NCBI RefSeq assembly: GCF_004337985.1
Contig: NW_021940921.1
Location: 310,001 to 374,000, forward strand
Reading direction: 5' to 3'
DNA from: Pyricularia pennisetigena
Lineage: Eukaryota > Ascomycota > Sordariomycetes > Magnaporthales > Pyriculariaceae
Length of the DNA stretch: 64,000 bases
Both the position numbers and the translations under genes were made by a program. Positions 20,666 to 31,186 of this stretch are shown here, one piece after another. Under the pieces are notes generated by a model. The model was not told where the DNA came from and made no database searches. It saw only the letters and a program-made list of their open reading frames with translations. Every line of letters starts with the position of its first letter. Positions within the stretch are counted from its first letter, which is position 1.

Positions 20666-23260
20666 ATGCGCACATCTCTTGCCATCCGCACGTCGCGGAA
20701 CCGGCCAGTTTCACCCTCACATTCATGCCCAGCAACCGCATCAAAATCAGCATCCAGCGAAAATGTATCCTCTCCAGATCTCGAGCCGGGTGTGCACGAT
20801 ATTGTGTTCCCCAAGGTGTTCGAGGAGGCATGGGGTACCGGTAGTCTAGACAGCCGGACCGACCTGGAGCGGACTCGCATATTTTTGGTCCGTTTCGCCA
20901 ACATGAGCGGCGACCCGGCTTTGACGGCGTCGTTGCGGGCCATCGCCGCCGATCAGGCATATACGACGATTGCAGACCTCGCAGAAGCAGTCCAACTGCG
21001 CTTCCTTGGCACTAGACACGAATCCTTCAAAGCGACACCGTTGCTGCAGGCCGTCCGCTTCATCCTCATCAAGGGCAGCGTGGTACAGATGGCTTCTGGC
21101 AACGTCCACGGCGCCGTGCAAGTGGTTTCCCCGGCCGATCGGGCACAGGCACGTGCTCTACTCGATTTCTTCTTCGACCCCGTGCTGGAGAGAAATGTAC
21201 AACCTACTCCGATTGGCGGCTCACGATACCACTACCCAGCTGCACGATTAAAAGTCGCCATCGTCGGTGGTGGGCCGACAGCTCTGGCGTCAGCCATCTC
21301 CCTCGCCGAAAAGGGCCGCGGTCGGGTTGAGGTGCACCTATGGGAGAGGAGGTGGGTCGAGACGACAACTCCCGACGGCAGGCCCTGGATCGATTACCCA
21401 CCCACGGCCAAGCGGCGAGACCAGGTTGTTACGTTGCAAGAGTCTGTGACCCGGCTGCTCAGCCCGGGGTCATTGCAAGCACTATTTGAGGGGAAGCCCG
21501 AGGCCGTCTGGCCCGGTTCGGCCAACATACAGATCCGCAAGGTCGAAGACCGGTTCCTGCGGCGCTGCCAGTCTCATGAGTTTGCTGGATTGATCCACCT
21601 GCATGCTCGGGGCGTCACGCGAGAGGACCTGAACAGTGGGAGGCTGGGCGATTTTCACGTTCTACTGGGAGCAGACGGTGCTGCTTCGTGGGTTCGCAAG
21701 ACATATTTTCACGGCTACGAGCATGAACGTGGCCGGAGTTATGCACTGGGGCTGGCCTTCAACCGGCCAGCTGGTCTGCCATGGTCGCAACCTCTTAATG
21801 TGTTTTTGACACTGGGTCAGACCAGATACCTGCTAAATGCATCGCATTTCGACGGCAGGGGCTATCTCAACATGCAACTGACCGAAGAGGAATGGCACAA
21901 GATGTTGGCGGTCGATGGTGAGCCCGTCACCTTTGGCCACCCGGGATGTCTTCGCGCAAAGGATGGCTCCATCCCCGAAGGCTTTACAGAGGGCCAAGTT
22001 TTCGCCCCGTCCGAAGACAGAGAATCTCCACTGTGGAAGTCGATCGAGGATGGTCTCAAGCTATTCGGCTTCAAGGAGAGCGAGGTCATCAACGTCGTCC
22101 GAATCCCTATCGTCGTGCAGGCCGTCAGAGAAGGCGTGCAGTACCTCCCTCCCGAAGAGACAAGGTCGATCAACCGCCCGCACGCCCTGGTGGCGGTGGC
22201 TGGCGACGCCGCCATGACGGTGCACTTCTGGCCCGGAAGAGGCCTGAACAGTGGCATCAAATCCGGCATCGCCCTCGGCGACGAGATTGTGCACGCCCTA
22301 AACATTGGCAAGTTCATCGGCCTCCCGCTGGACGCCATGAGCCAGTACAACGACTTTATCATGAAGCTTCAGAACCGGGAGCACGACAAGCGGTCCATCC
22401 CCATCCTCAACCAGTCTGGTTCCCCAGAGATGCTCGGCTGGCTGCTGGACAAGGCAAATTCGGTCCCGGACGAAGTCGCCGTCGAGTGGTTGGTTGGCGC
22501 CATGGCCCAGATCGCCGAGCGTCTCGAGCAGAGGCCGGATTGGGCGTTTCCCCCTGTTGCCAACGTGGAGCCGCAACTTCGTATCGTCCTGCGAGGCCTC
22601 AACTCGCTGACCTTGCGCGAGATGGCAGTCAGCTTCCCCTGGCCGACGAGAGAAATGGGAGGTGCCGAGGTGCTTCCCGTACGGTCGATGCAGCCCGAAG
22701 AGAAGCAGCGGTGGCTGGCGTCGCTCTGGAACATGCTGCGGGACGAGAAGAAGAAGGAGAGGACCTCGCGCCCGGATGGTGCCGAGCCCAAGGCAGCGCG
22801 CTTCGAGGCCCCTCGCCAAGCCGGCTCCCGCCCGCCGTCCACCCTGCTCTCGCGGCCAAACTCGCACATACCCACGCCGCCCATGTCTCCTCCTCTTAAT
22901 GTGCCCGACCGGGGCGGCGGGCTGGGTGGGATTGGGACCCTCCGCCGCAGCAATGCCAGAAGGAGCGTGCAGCTGACCGACTCGCCGGTCGGTCAGTCGC
23001 CGCCGGGCGACGAGATCACCATGGACGATGCCGAGTCGTGGTATAGACAGTCGAGGCTTCTGCAGACGCCTGCCCGTGAAAGCTTCCTAGGACTGCCGGA
23101 TGATTGCGTGAGCACTAGGTCACGGACGCCTTCGCCGGGACCTCCACCGGCTGGCGACGTTGGGCTGGGCAGGATGTTGACTGTTCATCGGCGACCAAAG
23201 GGGGACATGTTGACGGATGCGTTGTCGCTGGCGCTGTTCCGAGTAAGCTCTGCAGATTAA
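20666..23260 (+). CDS. FAD-dependent monooxygenase-like protein with long flanking regions
   Basis: 864 residues in a single exon; the first ATG of the open frame is at 20666. A central FAD-binding domain (about residues 195-560) shows the Rossmann motif VAIVGGGP (Gly201-Gly203), the motif GADG (Asp337) and the FAD-ribityl motif VAGDAAM (Asp514), the three signatures of group A flavin monooxygenases. About 190 residues precede it with no domain I recognise. The last 170 residues are Ser/Pro/Arg-rich and probably disordered. No signal peptide is seen. The substrate is unknown. It is the first gene to the right of the transposon block, which might expose it to position effects. The flavoprotein fold is well supported; any specific reaction is not. 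Confidence 0.8.
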   Translation: MRTSLAIRTSRNRPVSPSHSCPATASKSASSENVSSPDLEPGVHDIVFPKVFEEAWGTGSLDSRTDLERTRIFLVRFANMSGDPALTASLRAIAADQAYTTIADLAEAVQLRFLGTRHESFKATPLLQAVRFILIKGSVVQMASGNVHGAVQVVSPADRAQARALLDFFFDPVLERNVQPTPIGGSRYHYPAARLKVAIVGGGPTALASAISLAEKGRGRVEVHLWERRWVETTTPDGRPWIDYPPTAKRRDQVVTLQESVTRLLSPGSLQALFEGKPEAVWPGSANIQIRKVEDRFLRRCQSHEFAGLIHLHARGVTREDLNSGRLGDFHVLLGADGAASWVRKTYFHGYEHERGRSYALGLAFNRPAGLPWSQPLNVFLTLGQTRYLLNASHFDGRGYLNMQLTEEEWHKMLAVDGEPVTFGHPGCLRAKDGSIPEGFTEGQVFAPSEDRESPLWKSIEDGLKLFGFKESEVINVVRIPIVVQAVREGVQYLPPEETRSINRPHALVAVAGDAAMTVHFWPGRGLNSGIKSGIALGDEIVHALNIGKFIGLPLDAMSQYNDFIMKLQNREHDKRSIPILNQSGSPEMLGWLLDKANSVPDEVAVEWLVGAMAQIAERLEQRPDWAFPPVANVEPQLRIVLRGLNSLTLREMAVSFPWPTREMGGAEVLPVRSMQPEEKQRWLASLWNMLRDEKKKERTSRPDGAEPKAARFEAPRQAGSRPPSTLLSRPNSHIPTPPMSPPLNVPDRGGGLGGIGTLRRSNARRSVQLTDSPVGQSPPGDEITMDDAESWYRQSRLLQTPARESFLGLPDDCVSTRSRTPSPGPPPAGDVGLGRMLTVHRRPKGDMLTDALSLALFRVSSAD

Positions 23261-23764
23261 ATAGAAGTGGTTAATATAGCAAGCGAATCGTTTGACAATG
23301 GGACTGCATCTGCTTCAGGCATGCTCTGATGGTTGTTGTCGTTTTGCGTACTACGTAGAGCGTAGAGAAGGGGGGGACAGTGTTGTTGGCGGCAACATGG
23401 CCGGTATTTTTCAATCTTTTTTGTGGCTAGCCTCCAATTTTCGCTTCGCTAGAGGATACTTATAAACGAGTGGGAGTATCCTCGGCCGTGGCCTGCCGTC
23501 GCGAGGCGAAGTGAGCATGAACAGAAACGTCTTGCACTCATTCTCATGGTTAGTCCATAGGGATGATTCTTTGTTCAGGAGCAACAGATCACATTATTTG
23601 TCATGCAACTGGTATCAAAGAGTTGCGTGAGCGGCAGTCGGGTGCACGATGCCGAGAACCGGACAACAGAACAACGGACCATGACATTAAACGCGTATCA
23701 GACTTTAAAATGTACGAATTATCGGCGAGCAAAACAAAGGTGGCGCAGCAAGGGAAATTACTAT
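23261..23764. other. intergenic, convergent 3' ends
   Basis: About 500 bp between the ends of two convergent genes. I see no gene, RNA or repeat in it. Confidence 0.6.
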
Positions 23765-25492
23765 TCATTCAACGGGCACAGGCCCGATAACCTCCCAGGC
23801 AGCATCCGTGCCCCCACGCGGAGCCTGCCACTCTTCGACCTGCGGCCCGTCCCCAGCGTCAAACAGGACAAACACCCTCCCCGAGGAGGGCGTGCTGTTG
23901 GCGAGGCCATCTGGTTGCGGCGCCGCCAGGGCCAAATATGTCCTGCTGGGCCGGCCGGGAACGACAACCAAGGGGCCGATCTTGGAGGTCTGGTCGACGA
24001 AGCCGCCGGAGCAGTTCCATGACACGAGCAAGAGCGAGGAGCGGTCCGACGAGGCGAAGAGGATGAGGTGCGTATAAGGCGCTGTGCGTGCGCACTCGGG
24101 TAGCGTGTCGCGGTTGTAGAAGCCCGTGTTGTCGCGCGGGATGACGGCGAGTGGGGTTTGTGCCTGGAGCTTGAAGGCTGTTGCTGTTGTTGGGCATTGT
24201 GGGAGTTAGTGTAAGGGGAAGACGAAAGGAAAGGGGAGGGTAGGGGGGAATCATCTTCGTACACGAAAGTCTGCCCAGGCTCCCAGTCTGAAAGTCGAAC
24301 TGGCACTGCATCAGGTTTTCGTTGGAGTCGGCTAGGTATAAGCGGGTGTCGGACCTGGTGGTTGGGTTGCCGATTCGGGCCAGGGCCAAGGGCGAGCCGT
24401 CAAGGATGGACAAGCTCAGTTGCTGTGTGGCCCAAGGTAGATCGCTGGTCCGGTCGCTGAAGTATTTGCTGACCGAGAGACTGTTGGCGCCAAGGGTCTG
24501 GTACAATAGGATCAGGTTCTGGGAGCGGTTGTTATAGTTTTGGTCCCAGAAGGCCACGATCAGGGACCGGTTTGAGGAGGTATACTGGCCGCTCAGGTTG
24601 TCGTTGCCCCAGACGCCGCGAGCCTCTTTGAAAGGGTTTTGTCTTTCCATGATCCCGGCACTGCCAGAAAAGTAAACGTTCTTAACGACGTCCCAGGTCG
24701 TGTTGACATGTGGGAAGCCCGCGCTGGCTGCAAGAGGAGTCCCGGACTTGATGTCGGCACCAGGGTCGGTGATCCGGGACACAGTCCACTGGTTGCCCGC
24801 AGAGTTCCGAGCGGACTCCATAACTGCTCCATCCCTGGACTGAAAGTACACCCGATAATGGGTTTCGTTGGACGCGTCTCGCCAGTTTAGTCCCGCCAAG
24901 GCCGATTCTTGGAGGACTGGGCTGGTTTTGGGACGGTTGGTCGGGGCTGGGGTCGGGGCTGACGGCTGTTGCTGCTCCTGCGACTGGGAAGCATTTCGGG
25001 CGGCGATGGAACCCCCAACACCTCCTCCTACTGCAGCCGCAATGACTACAAAGCCTAGAACGCCGACAAGGACATAAAAAGTTTGTTTGCGTAGCCCGCA
25101 GATGGTATTTTGTTTGGGCGTCGGCGGCGGTGCTGTCGGTGCGCCTGTTGCATTCTCTCCGTGGTCCTGAACAAGAAACTTCCCATTCTTGTCAGAGGGA
25201 TGATCCCAAGGCTGTGTTGCTGTGCTATGATCCACTTCGATTCCATCATCGTTGACCGTTTGTAAACCATCATGGTGCTGCGGGACTACTTGGAGCCCAC
25301 AAGTCTCGGAACCGTGGAACCGACGACAGCAACATGCAGGGCAGCGACCGAGGGCAGAAAGAATATCACAAGGGGACGAGGACGAGGACAGTCCGGCTGG
25401 GGCTCGAAGAGTAGCAGTATAACGTGGTGTTGCAGCCTGGGGTAGGACAAAGAGTAATATTCATTTTTCGGATCGGCGGATTGCTGAAACAT
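23765..25492 (-). CDS. type II membrane protein with fucose-lectin-like extracellular domain
   Basis: Proposed exons 25492-25424, 25304-24263 and 24177-23765, 507 residues. The last intron (24178-24262) has GTACGA, a CTAAC branch site and CAG; a second in-frame acceptor lies 6 bp upstream. The first intron (GTTATA..GAG) is a guess: the middle exon is open back to about 25490 but lacks an ATG, and ATG 25492 begins a Gln/Tyr/Pro-rich cytoplasmic tail of the usual kind. One transmembrane segment (Val-Leu-Val-Gly-Val-Leu-Gly-Phe, then a Gly/Ala-rich run) is followed by a Pro/Gln linker. A domain of about 300 residues then has repeated W/Y..S.D..V.E motifs resembling fungal fucose-specific lectin beta-propellers. 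Binding residues were not verified. The family assignment is by overall look. Confidence 0.65.
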
Positions 25493-25831
25493 TGTCAGCA
25501 AAGAAAAACAATTGAAAAAAAATTAAAAAAAAAATAAAAAAAGTCATCAAAATTTTGGGCAAATGGTTTTGGCAGGTTCACTTGTGGTGGTGACATGTCA
25601 ATGAATGTTGTGCAACCAACCGTCAGCTGGGGTCAAATTCCAATGACGCCACAGGAAGGAGGCAACCTTGAAAACGACAGTCGACAATTAATCGGCAAAT
25701 CCATTTTTCTTCCCGCCTTTGTGCATTTGAAACTGTAAAAATTCACAATTTCATATCGAGCCTCTCGGGCTTCAAAATAAACCCATACAAAGAAAGACAC
25801 CAATAACCACAACACAAAAGCACCGGCGGCC
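25493..25831. other. divergent promoter region
   Basis: 339 bp between the lectin-like gene (-) and glucosidase I (+). It contains an A-rich tract at about 25506-25545 on the lectin side. No other feature is seen. Confidence 0.5.
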
Positions 25832-28552
25832 ATGACATTTCGCATCATTCTCGTCCTTGTTGCGCTGGTGGCGGCCGCCTCCAACCATACCTACGACGCC
25901 GGCCAGCGCTGGGGACCCTATCGGCCCAACCTCTACTTTGGTGTGCGGCCCCAAGTCCCCAAGACGTTGCTGGCCGGCCTCATGTGGGCCGAGGGCGGCG
26001 TGCGCATGCTCGACACGCTGCGCGACACATGCGAGCAGGATGACGGTATGGAGGGTTACGGCTGGCCCCTCTACGACACGCGCGTCGGCGGGAGGCAGGA
26101 GATCCACGATGCTCGTCTCGGCATCGACCTGACCACTGAGTTTGTCAAGACTTCCGACGGCCACAACTGGGCCGTCCGCGTCAACGGCGTGTCTCGCAGC
26201 CATGACGCGACGCCGCAGATTGCCCTCGTCTTTCACTTTGCCCTGGAGGAGATGGGCATCGACGAGATGGAAAAGTCGCTCAAGTGTCAGGTCGACGGCA
26301 CAGGCGCAACCAGCAAGGGCGTCTGTAGAGGCACCGATCCGTCATTGGGGGAATTCACCATCGAACTGTTGCCTAGCCAGGACAACTCGGTTGTGGAACA
26401 GATGTCTGTCATGACCACGCTCGTCCCAGAAGAACAAATATGGCAAGCCAAAGGTAAGTAAGTTGTCATTGTTCATGGAATCAACATGTCTGCTTGCCTT
26501 GACTGCAAAACAACATAGTAACCCCACGCCACAGCTGCCTTCACCAACATATCCAGATCCCCTGCCACCGCGACTAGTAATGAGAAGGGCAATATATACT
26601 TCTTAAAAACGGTCGTGCAGACTCCGTTTTCGGTAAGTTCCATCCATCAATTCATCATGTCTCTTCTACATTGGCTAATATCAGCGGTAATAAGCTGGAT
26701 TTGATATATTCAACCAAGGGCTCCACGTCCGCCATAACACGTAAGCACTTGCCTGGAACTTTAGGAAAAGCCTAATGTATCACTATCATCTGACGATTGC
26801 CATCTAGCCACTTCCCTCCCAAAACTCTTGGAGGATTTCTATCTCTCCTTTCCAAACCGCGTATCGAATGTCTTTCCACAATCAGCCCCGTTTCAAAGTG
26901 GAGATTATGCAAAATTCACCCAAGCTCTTCTGTCTAATCTCATGGGCGGCCTTGGCTTCTTCCACGGCGATAGCAGGGTGGATGATTCCCATGCTCCCGA
27001 GTATGAAGAAACCGACATCAAGTTCTGGGAATTGGCGGCAGAGGCCATGAAGAGGGCAAAGGTCGCGACAGCACCGCCACGCTCGCTCCTCTCCCACACC
27101 CCCTCACGCCCCTTCTTCCCCCGCGGGTTCCTGTGGGACGAGGGCTTTCACCTGACACCTATAATTGAATGGGATTTTGACCTCGCAGTTTCAGTGCTGC
27201 GCAGCTGGCTCAACCTCATGGACTCTGACGGTTGGATTGGCAGGGAGCAGATTCTCGGCCCCGAGGCTCGCAGTAAAGTCCCGTCCGAGTTCCAGGTCCA
27301 ATACCCCCACTACGCCAACCCGCAGACTCTTGCTCTTCTATTTCCCATCTTACTGCAAAAGATGACAAACCCTTCGTCTTACCGAGGTCACCCGTCCAGG
27401 TATCTTATCGATCCCGAAGGAGAGGGCAAAACCATGCTACGCGAGCTGTATGGCCTCTTGTCAAAACATTATGCCTGGTTCCGCCGCACCCAGGCCGGCA
27501 ACTTCAGCGCCATTTACCCTCGACCCGAAGGAGCCGCCGCCATTGGGGAGGGCTACCGCTGGCGCGGTCGCACGCCCCAGCACACACTGACCAGCGGCTT
27601 GGACGACTACCCCCGCGCCGATCCTCCACACCCCGCCGAGCTGCACGTCGACGCCCTCGCCTGGGTTGGTGCCACCTCATCCGCCCTCGGTCGTCTAGCT
27701 GCATACCTCGGTGAGGTCACCGATGCTGAGACTTACCAACAGCATCACGAGGGCGCGCTGCGCAACCTCGACCTTCTGCATTGGGATGAGGACGCGGGCG
27801 CATACTGCGACTCGACCGTTGTCGAGGGGCGCTTCGAGCGCGTCTGCCATCTGGGCTACGTCAGCGTCATTCCGCTGATGCTGGGGCTTGTGGGCGCCGA
27901 AAGTCCCCGACTCCAGGCGCTTTTGGAGCTGGTCGGTGACCCTGATCGGCTGTTTTCTCCGTACGGGTTGCGGAGCCTCAGCGCCAAGGACTCCGGGTAC
28001 GGTGGGGGCGACGACTACTGGCGGGGTGCCGTCTGGGCCAACCTGAACGTGCTGGCGGCGCTGCGGCTGGCAGAACTGGGCCGCGCAAGCAATGGGGAGG
28101 AAACGATCCGGGTGAGGGCCAAAGAGCTGGGCGCGGAGCTGAGGAAGCGGCTGGTCGAAACGGTGTACCAAAGCTGGAAGCAAACTGGGTTCGTCTGGGA
28201 GCAGTACTGGGACAAGACGGGGGAAGGTAGACGGAGCAGAGCTTTCACAGGCTGGACCGCCTGCGTGATTTTGCTGATGGGTGATGTTGGCAGCGGGCCG
28301 GCAGCGGGAGGAGGGGCTTCTTCGAACGGAGGCCGTCGGTCGGGTTGGGGATTGACAGGGTCTGATACGAGCAGGTCGATGGTTTCGGCCGAGCGAAGGC
28401 GCTCTTCTGCGCCCATGTTAATCGGGGTCGCGGGAGCCCTGGCGGTGGTTGTGCTTCTAAGGCGCATGCTTTTTGGGCTTTGGCGTAGACTGGTAGACCG
28501 CATACGAGGAGCGATGGGATATGTGCAAGTGCCACATAGGGCGTCGGACTAA
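25832..28552 (+). CDS. GCS1: mannosyl-oligosaccharide glucosidase (ER glucosidase I, GH63)
   Basis: Exons 25832-26453, 26535-26632, 26695-26740 and 26808-28552, 836 residues, all joined in frame. The enzyme removes the outermost alpha-1,2-glucose from the Glc3Man9GlcNAc2 glycan just after transfer to nascent protein in the ER. The N terminus is hydrophobic (signal or anchor). The beta-rich GH63 N domain opens with GQRWGPYRPNLYFG. The (alpha/alpha)6 catalytic domain has the hallmark FFPRGFLWDEGFH (Asp366) and WEQYWD (Glu720), likely the acid/base regions, though I did not map residues to a structure. Unusually, a second hydrophobic segment (about 792-806) lies near the C terminus, followed by a basic tail. 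Its neighbours are unrelated to the pathway. The family assignment is firm. Confidence 0.93.
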
Positions 28553-28850
28553 GGGGGGCCTTATTATTCAAGTGCTGTATATATATACCCAGGGCTTCCA
28601 AGATCAGGGTGTTGTCAAAGAATTTTAACATCATTCTACGAATCTCGCCGCTTCCATGCAGAGTCCTATTTCTGGAATATATACATTGCCGTCCCCGCTT
28701 ACCATTTCTGCTGCAAGCCTCCCGCATCTTTGGGAGCGGGCGTCACTTTGCGCAGGAAGCTTCCGCGGCGAACCTGACCAGAGGAAGTTGATATTCTCTA
28801 CAAGAGCTCGGCTCATCTCATCTCGGCACAAGCTCGGCTTTTTCTTTTTT

Positions 28851-28908
<58 letters not shown>

Positions 28909-28953
28909 NTTCTTTTGAACTGCATCGGGACTCCCGCCTCAACCCTCCCCCGA
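28553..28953. other. convergent 3' region with long poly-T tract
   Basis: Lies between the ends of glucosidase I and the galactanase. A T-rich run spans about 28841-28918, with an N at 28909, probably a sequencing difficulty in the homopolymer. No gene is visible. Confidence 0.7.
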
Positions 28954-30134
28954 TCAGATCGACTTGAAGACGCTCATGCTCGACAAGGCCTTGCCCGGCC
29001 ACGCAAACATGGTGTTTGACTGGCAAGAAGACCCGAGAGCCTGGTTGTCCATCCAGGCGGGCTCCCACACGAACAGCCCGTTGCCACCCCGGACGCCCGA
29101 GACGATCTCGGCGACGCGGCGGAAGAACTGCGTCTGGCCGTCGGCGGAGAAGGGGATGCTGCGCACGTCGGCGGGGAACTGGTAGCGCGGCGACGGGCAC
29201 GAGGTAGGCCAGTTGGTCTCTGCGACGACGATTTCCTTGCCCCACGCGCTCGCCATGTTGGTCAGGCTTGTTTTGAGGTTGGCGAATGTTGCGTCGGGGC
29301 CGCTGGTCATGGGCTTTTGATTAGATGTGGAAAACGAATATTGGGCTACTGACATCATATGAAAGCTTTCTTCCTTTCTTTCTTTTTTTTTTTTTTTTTC
29401 TGGAAAAGAGAAAAAAAAAATACTTACTAAAAGGGATAAAAAGAAACGCCCATCTGGTCAAAGTCTCCCGGGACAAAGGGCCCCTGCTTGAGCAGGTTCT
29501 CGTAGAACCACTTTTGCGTGTCCCAGTTCCAGCCGTTGTCCAAATGCACCATGATCTTTGGCGCTCTGCCCAGCCTGCTATCCCTAATACCGCTGCTGGC
29601 GGAATGGAGAAGTCTAGCCATGTTGTAAAAGTTGTTGTAGTCGCCGGTGGGCCACAAAAGCCCCGCTCGGATCTCGTTACCGATGCTGATGATGGACGGC
29701 GTGACGCCGGCGCCGGCAAACGCATTCCCCACCTCCATGGTGTAGTTGTAAAGCCTCCACGAGAGGTTGTCAATGTCCCTTGGCCAGCCGGCAGGGATGG
29801 TCTGCTGGCCCGGGTCGGCCCAGTTGTCGCTAAAGTGCAACGTAAGGTACACGTTCATGCCTGCGGCCTTTGCGCGGCGCGCAAGACGGAGGTTGTAGTC
29901 GAGATTGTACGTGCTCCCCGCGCCTACCCACACGCGCTGACGGACCGTGTTGACGCCATTCGACGCGAGGATTTGCTCAAGCGGCCGCGTTTGGCCATTG
30001 ATGTCCTGGAATGAGCGACCGGCAGATTCGGAGACCAGCAGGGAAGACCAGTCCACGCCTTTATGGGTCAAGGCGACGGCGATGGTGGGGAGGAAAGCCA
30101 CAAGGAAGCCAAGTGTGAGAGCCGGGAGATGCAT
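28954..30134 (-). CDS. arabinogalactan endo-beta-1,4-galactanase (GH53), secreted
   Basis: Exons 30134-29428 and 29302-28954, 351 residues. The intron (29303-29427) has GTAAGT, a TCTAATC branch site and CAG, and contains a T-rich run. It splits the strand ending FYPFY before GPDATF, as the family requires. A signal peptide of about 21 residues is present. The acid/base Glu154 in ISIGNEIRAG and nucleophile Glu264 in VVAETNWP are the two conserved GH53 glutamates. The length is typical. The enzyme cuts beta-1,4-galactan side chains of pectin into short galacto-oligosaccharides outside the cell. An upstream in-frame TTG at 30218 is not a plausible start. Divergent from the FAD oxidase gene. Confidence 0.93.
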
Positions 30135-31186
30135 TGTGGTGCTGGAAGTGGTTGGCTGTGACCAGAGGCCATATGTTGCACTAAAAAACACAGCCAAAAG
30201 ACGAAAAGCTCCCGTCAATGACTAGTGCCAGTGACTTTCGGTAAATATAGCCTGCAACATCATGTAGCTTGTTTTACTTAGGCCATGCATCATGCTGATA
30301 TGTAGACGGAAATTTTTCATACAAGACACGAAATGAATCCGCTGTCACCACTGGATCATGTATCCCGGAGACTTGTTCGCCGAAAATCAGGTACAATCCC
30401 GGTCGGACCCCGCATTCTCCTCATGATGCCCGCGAGCGGCTTCTCCCGTTGGTGGAATGGCAGCGTTGCAAAATGACAAGGAAAGTGAACCGAATTTTAT
30501 CGGATTAATTAAGAGGGTCCAAAGTTAATTAAACCTCATCATTCGCATCCATGGCAGTAGTTCCAGGGGTAATGGCCGCACGGATCAATGGCACCTGAGG
30601 GCAATCCAGTCATGTAAAAAGTCTGGTCTGAAAATTAGTTAACAAGCTTACCTGGCCGATCTCTGTGGAAAATAGCGAAACAATTAGACCATATATCCAG
30701 GCCTATTTTGANNNNNNNNNNNNNNNNNNNNNNNNNNNNNNNNNNNNNNNNNNNNNNNNNNNNNNNNNNNNNNNNNNNNNNNNNNNNNNNNNNNNNNNNN
30801 NNNNNNNNAAAAAAAAAAAGAAAGAAATCCGTGACCTATGATTTTCACCAGTTAGGAATAGAGATGTGAGATTATGCAGCTTTCGGCCAAAGGATCCTCT
30901 CCCCCAATTCGTTGCCTATCTTTTTAGTTCCCGAATCATTTGCCGAGATGTCTTGATACTGCTATTTTTATCGTATGCCGTGTCAACCAATATTCACGAT
31001 GCATGCTGACAGTGGAGGGTAGTACAGCCATCTTTGGCCACACTACCTACCTACCTATATACTTGTCTTGAGAGTTTCCCGCGACGTCTTGAGGTCGTCC
31101 GACAGCATGAGCGCGCGCCCTGAAACCCCGAGACCCAAATCAGGAAGTGTTGTCATTCATCATTAGCATCAATTGGGCCGTCAAAA
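30135..31186. other. divergent promoter region with 97-base gap
   Basis: About 1 kb between the galactanase (-) and the FAD oxidase (+). It includes the N run 30712-30808, an adjacent A-rich tract and a short CTAC repeat near 31045. A real gap of unknown size could hide more sequence. No gene is seen in the readable part. Confidence 0.6.

Noticed and set aside
20304..20849. 181-codon + strand frame upstream of the FAD gene
   Set aside because: It overlaps equally long frames on the other strand, resembles no family and ends inside the FAD gene's start. A chance frame in GC-balanced DNA.
21946..22899. 317-codon frame inside the FAD gene
   Set aside because: An Arg/Ala/Pro-rich out-of-frame reading of GC-rich coding sequence, as is usual for shadow frames.
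30712..30808. N runs (also 48624-48725) as biological features
   Set aside because: They are assembly gaps of about 100 bases; nothing can be said about their content.
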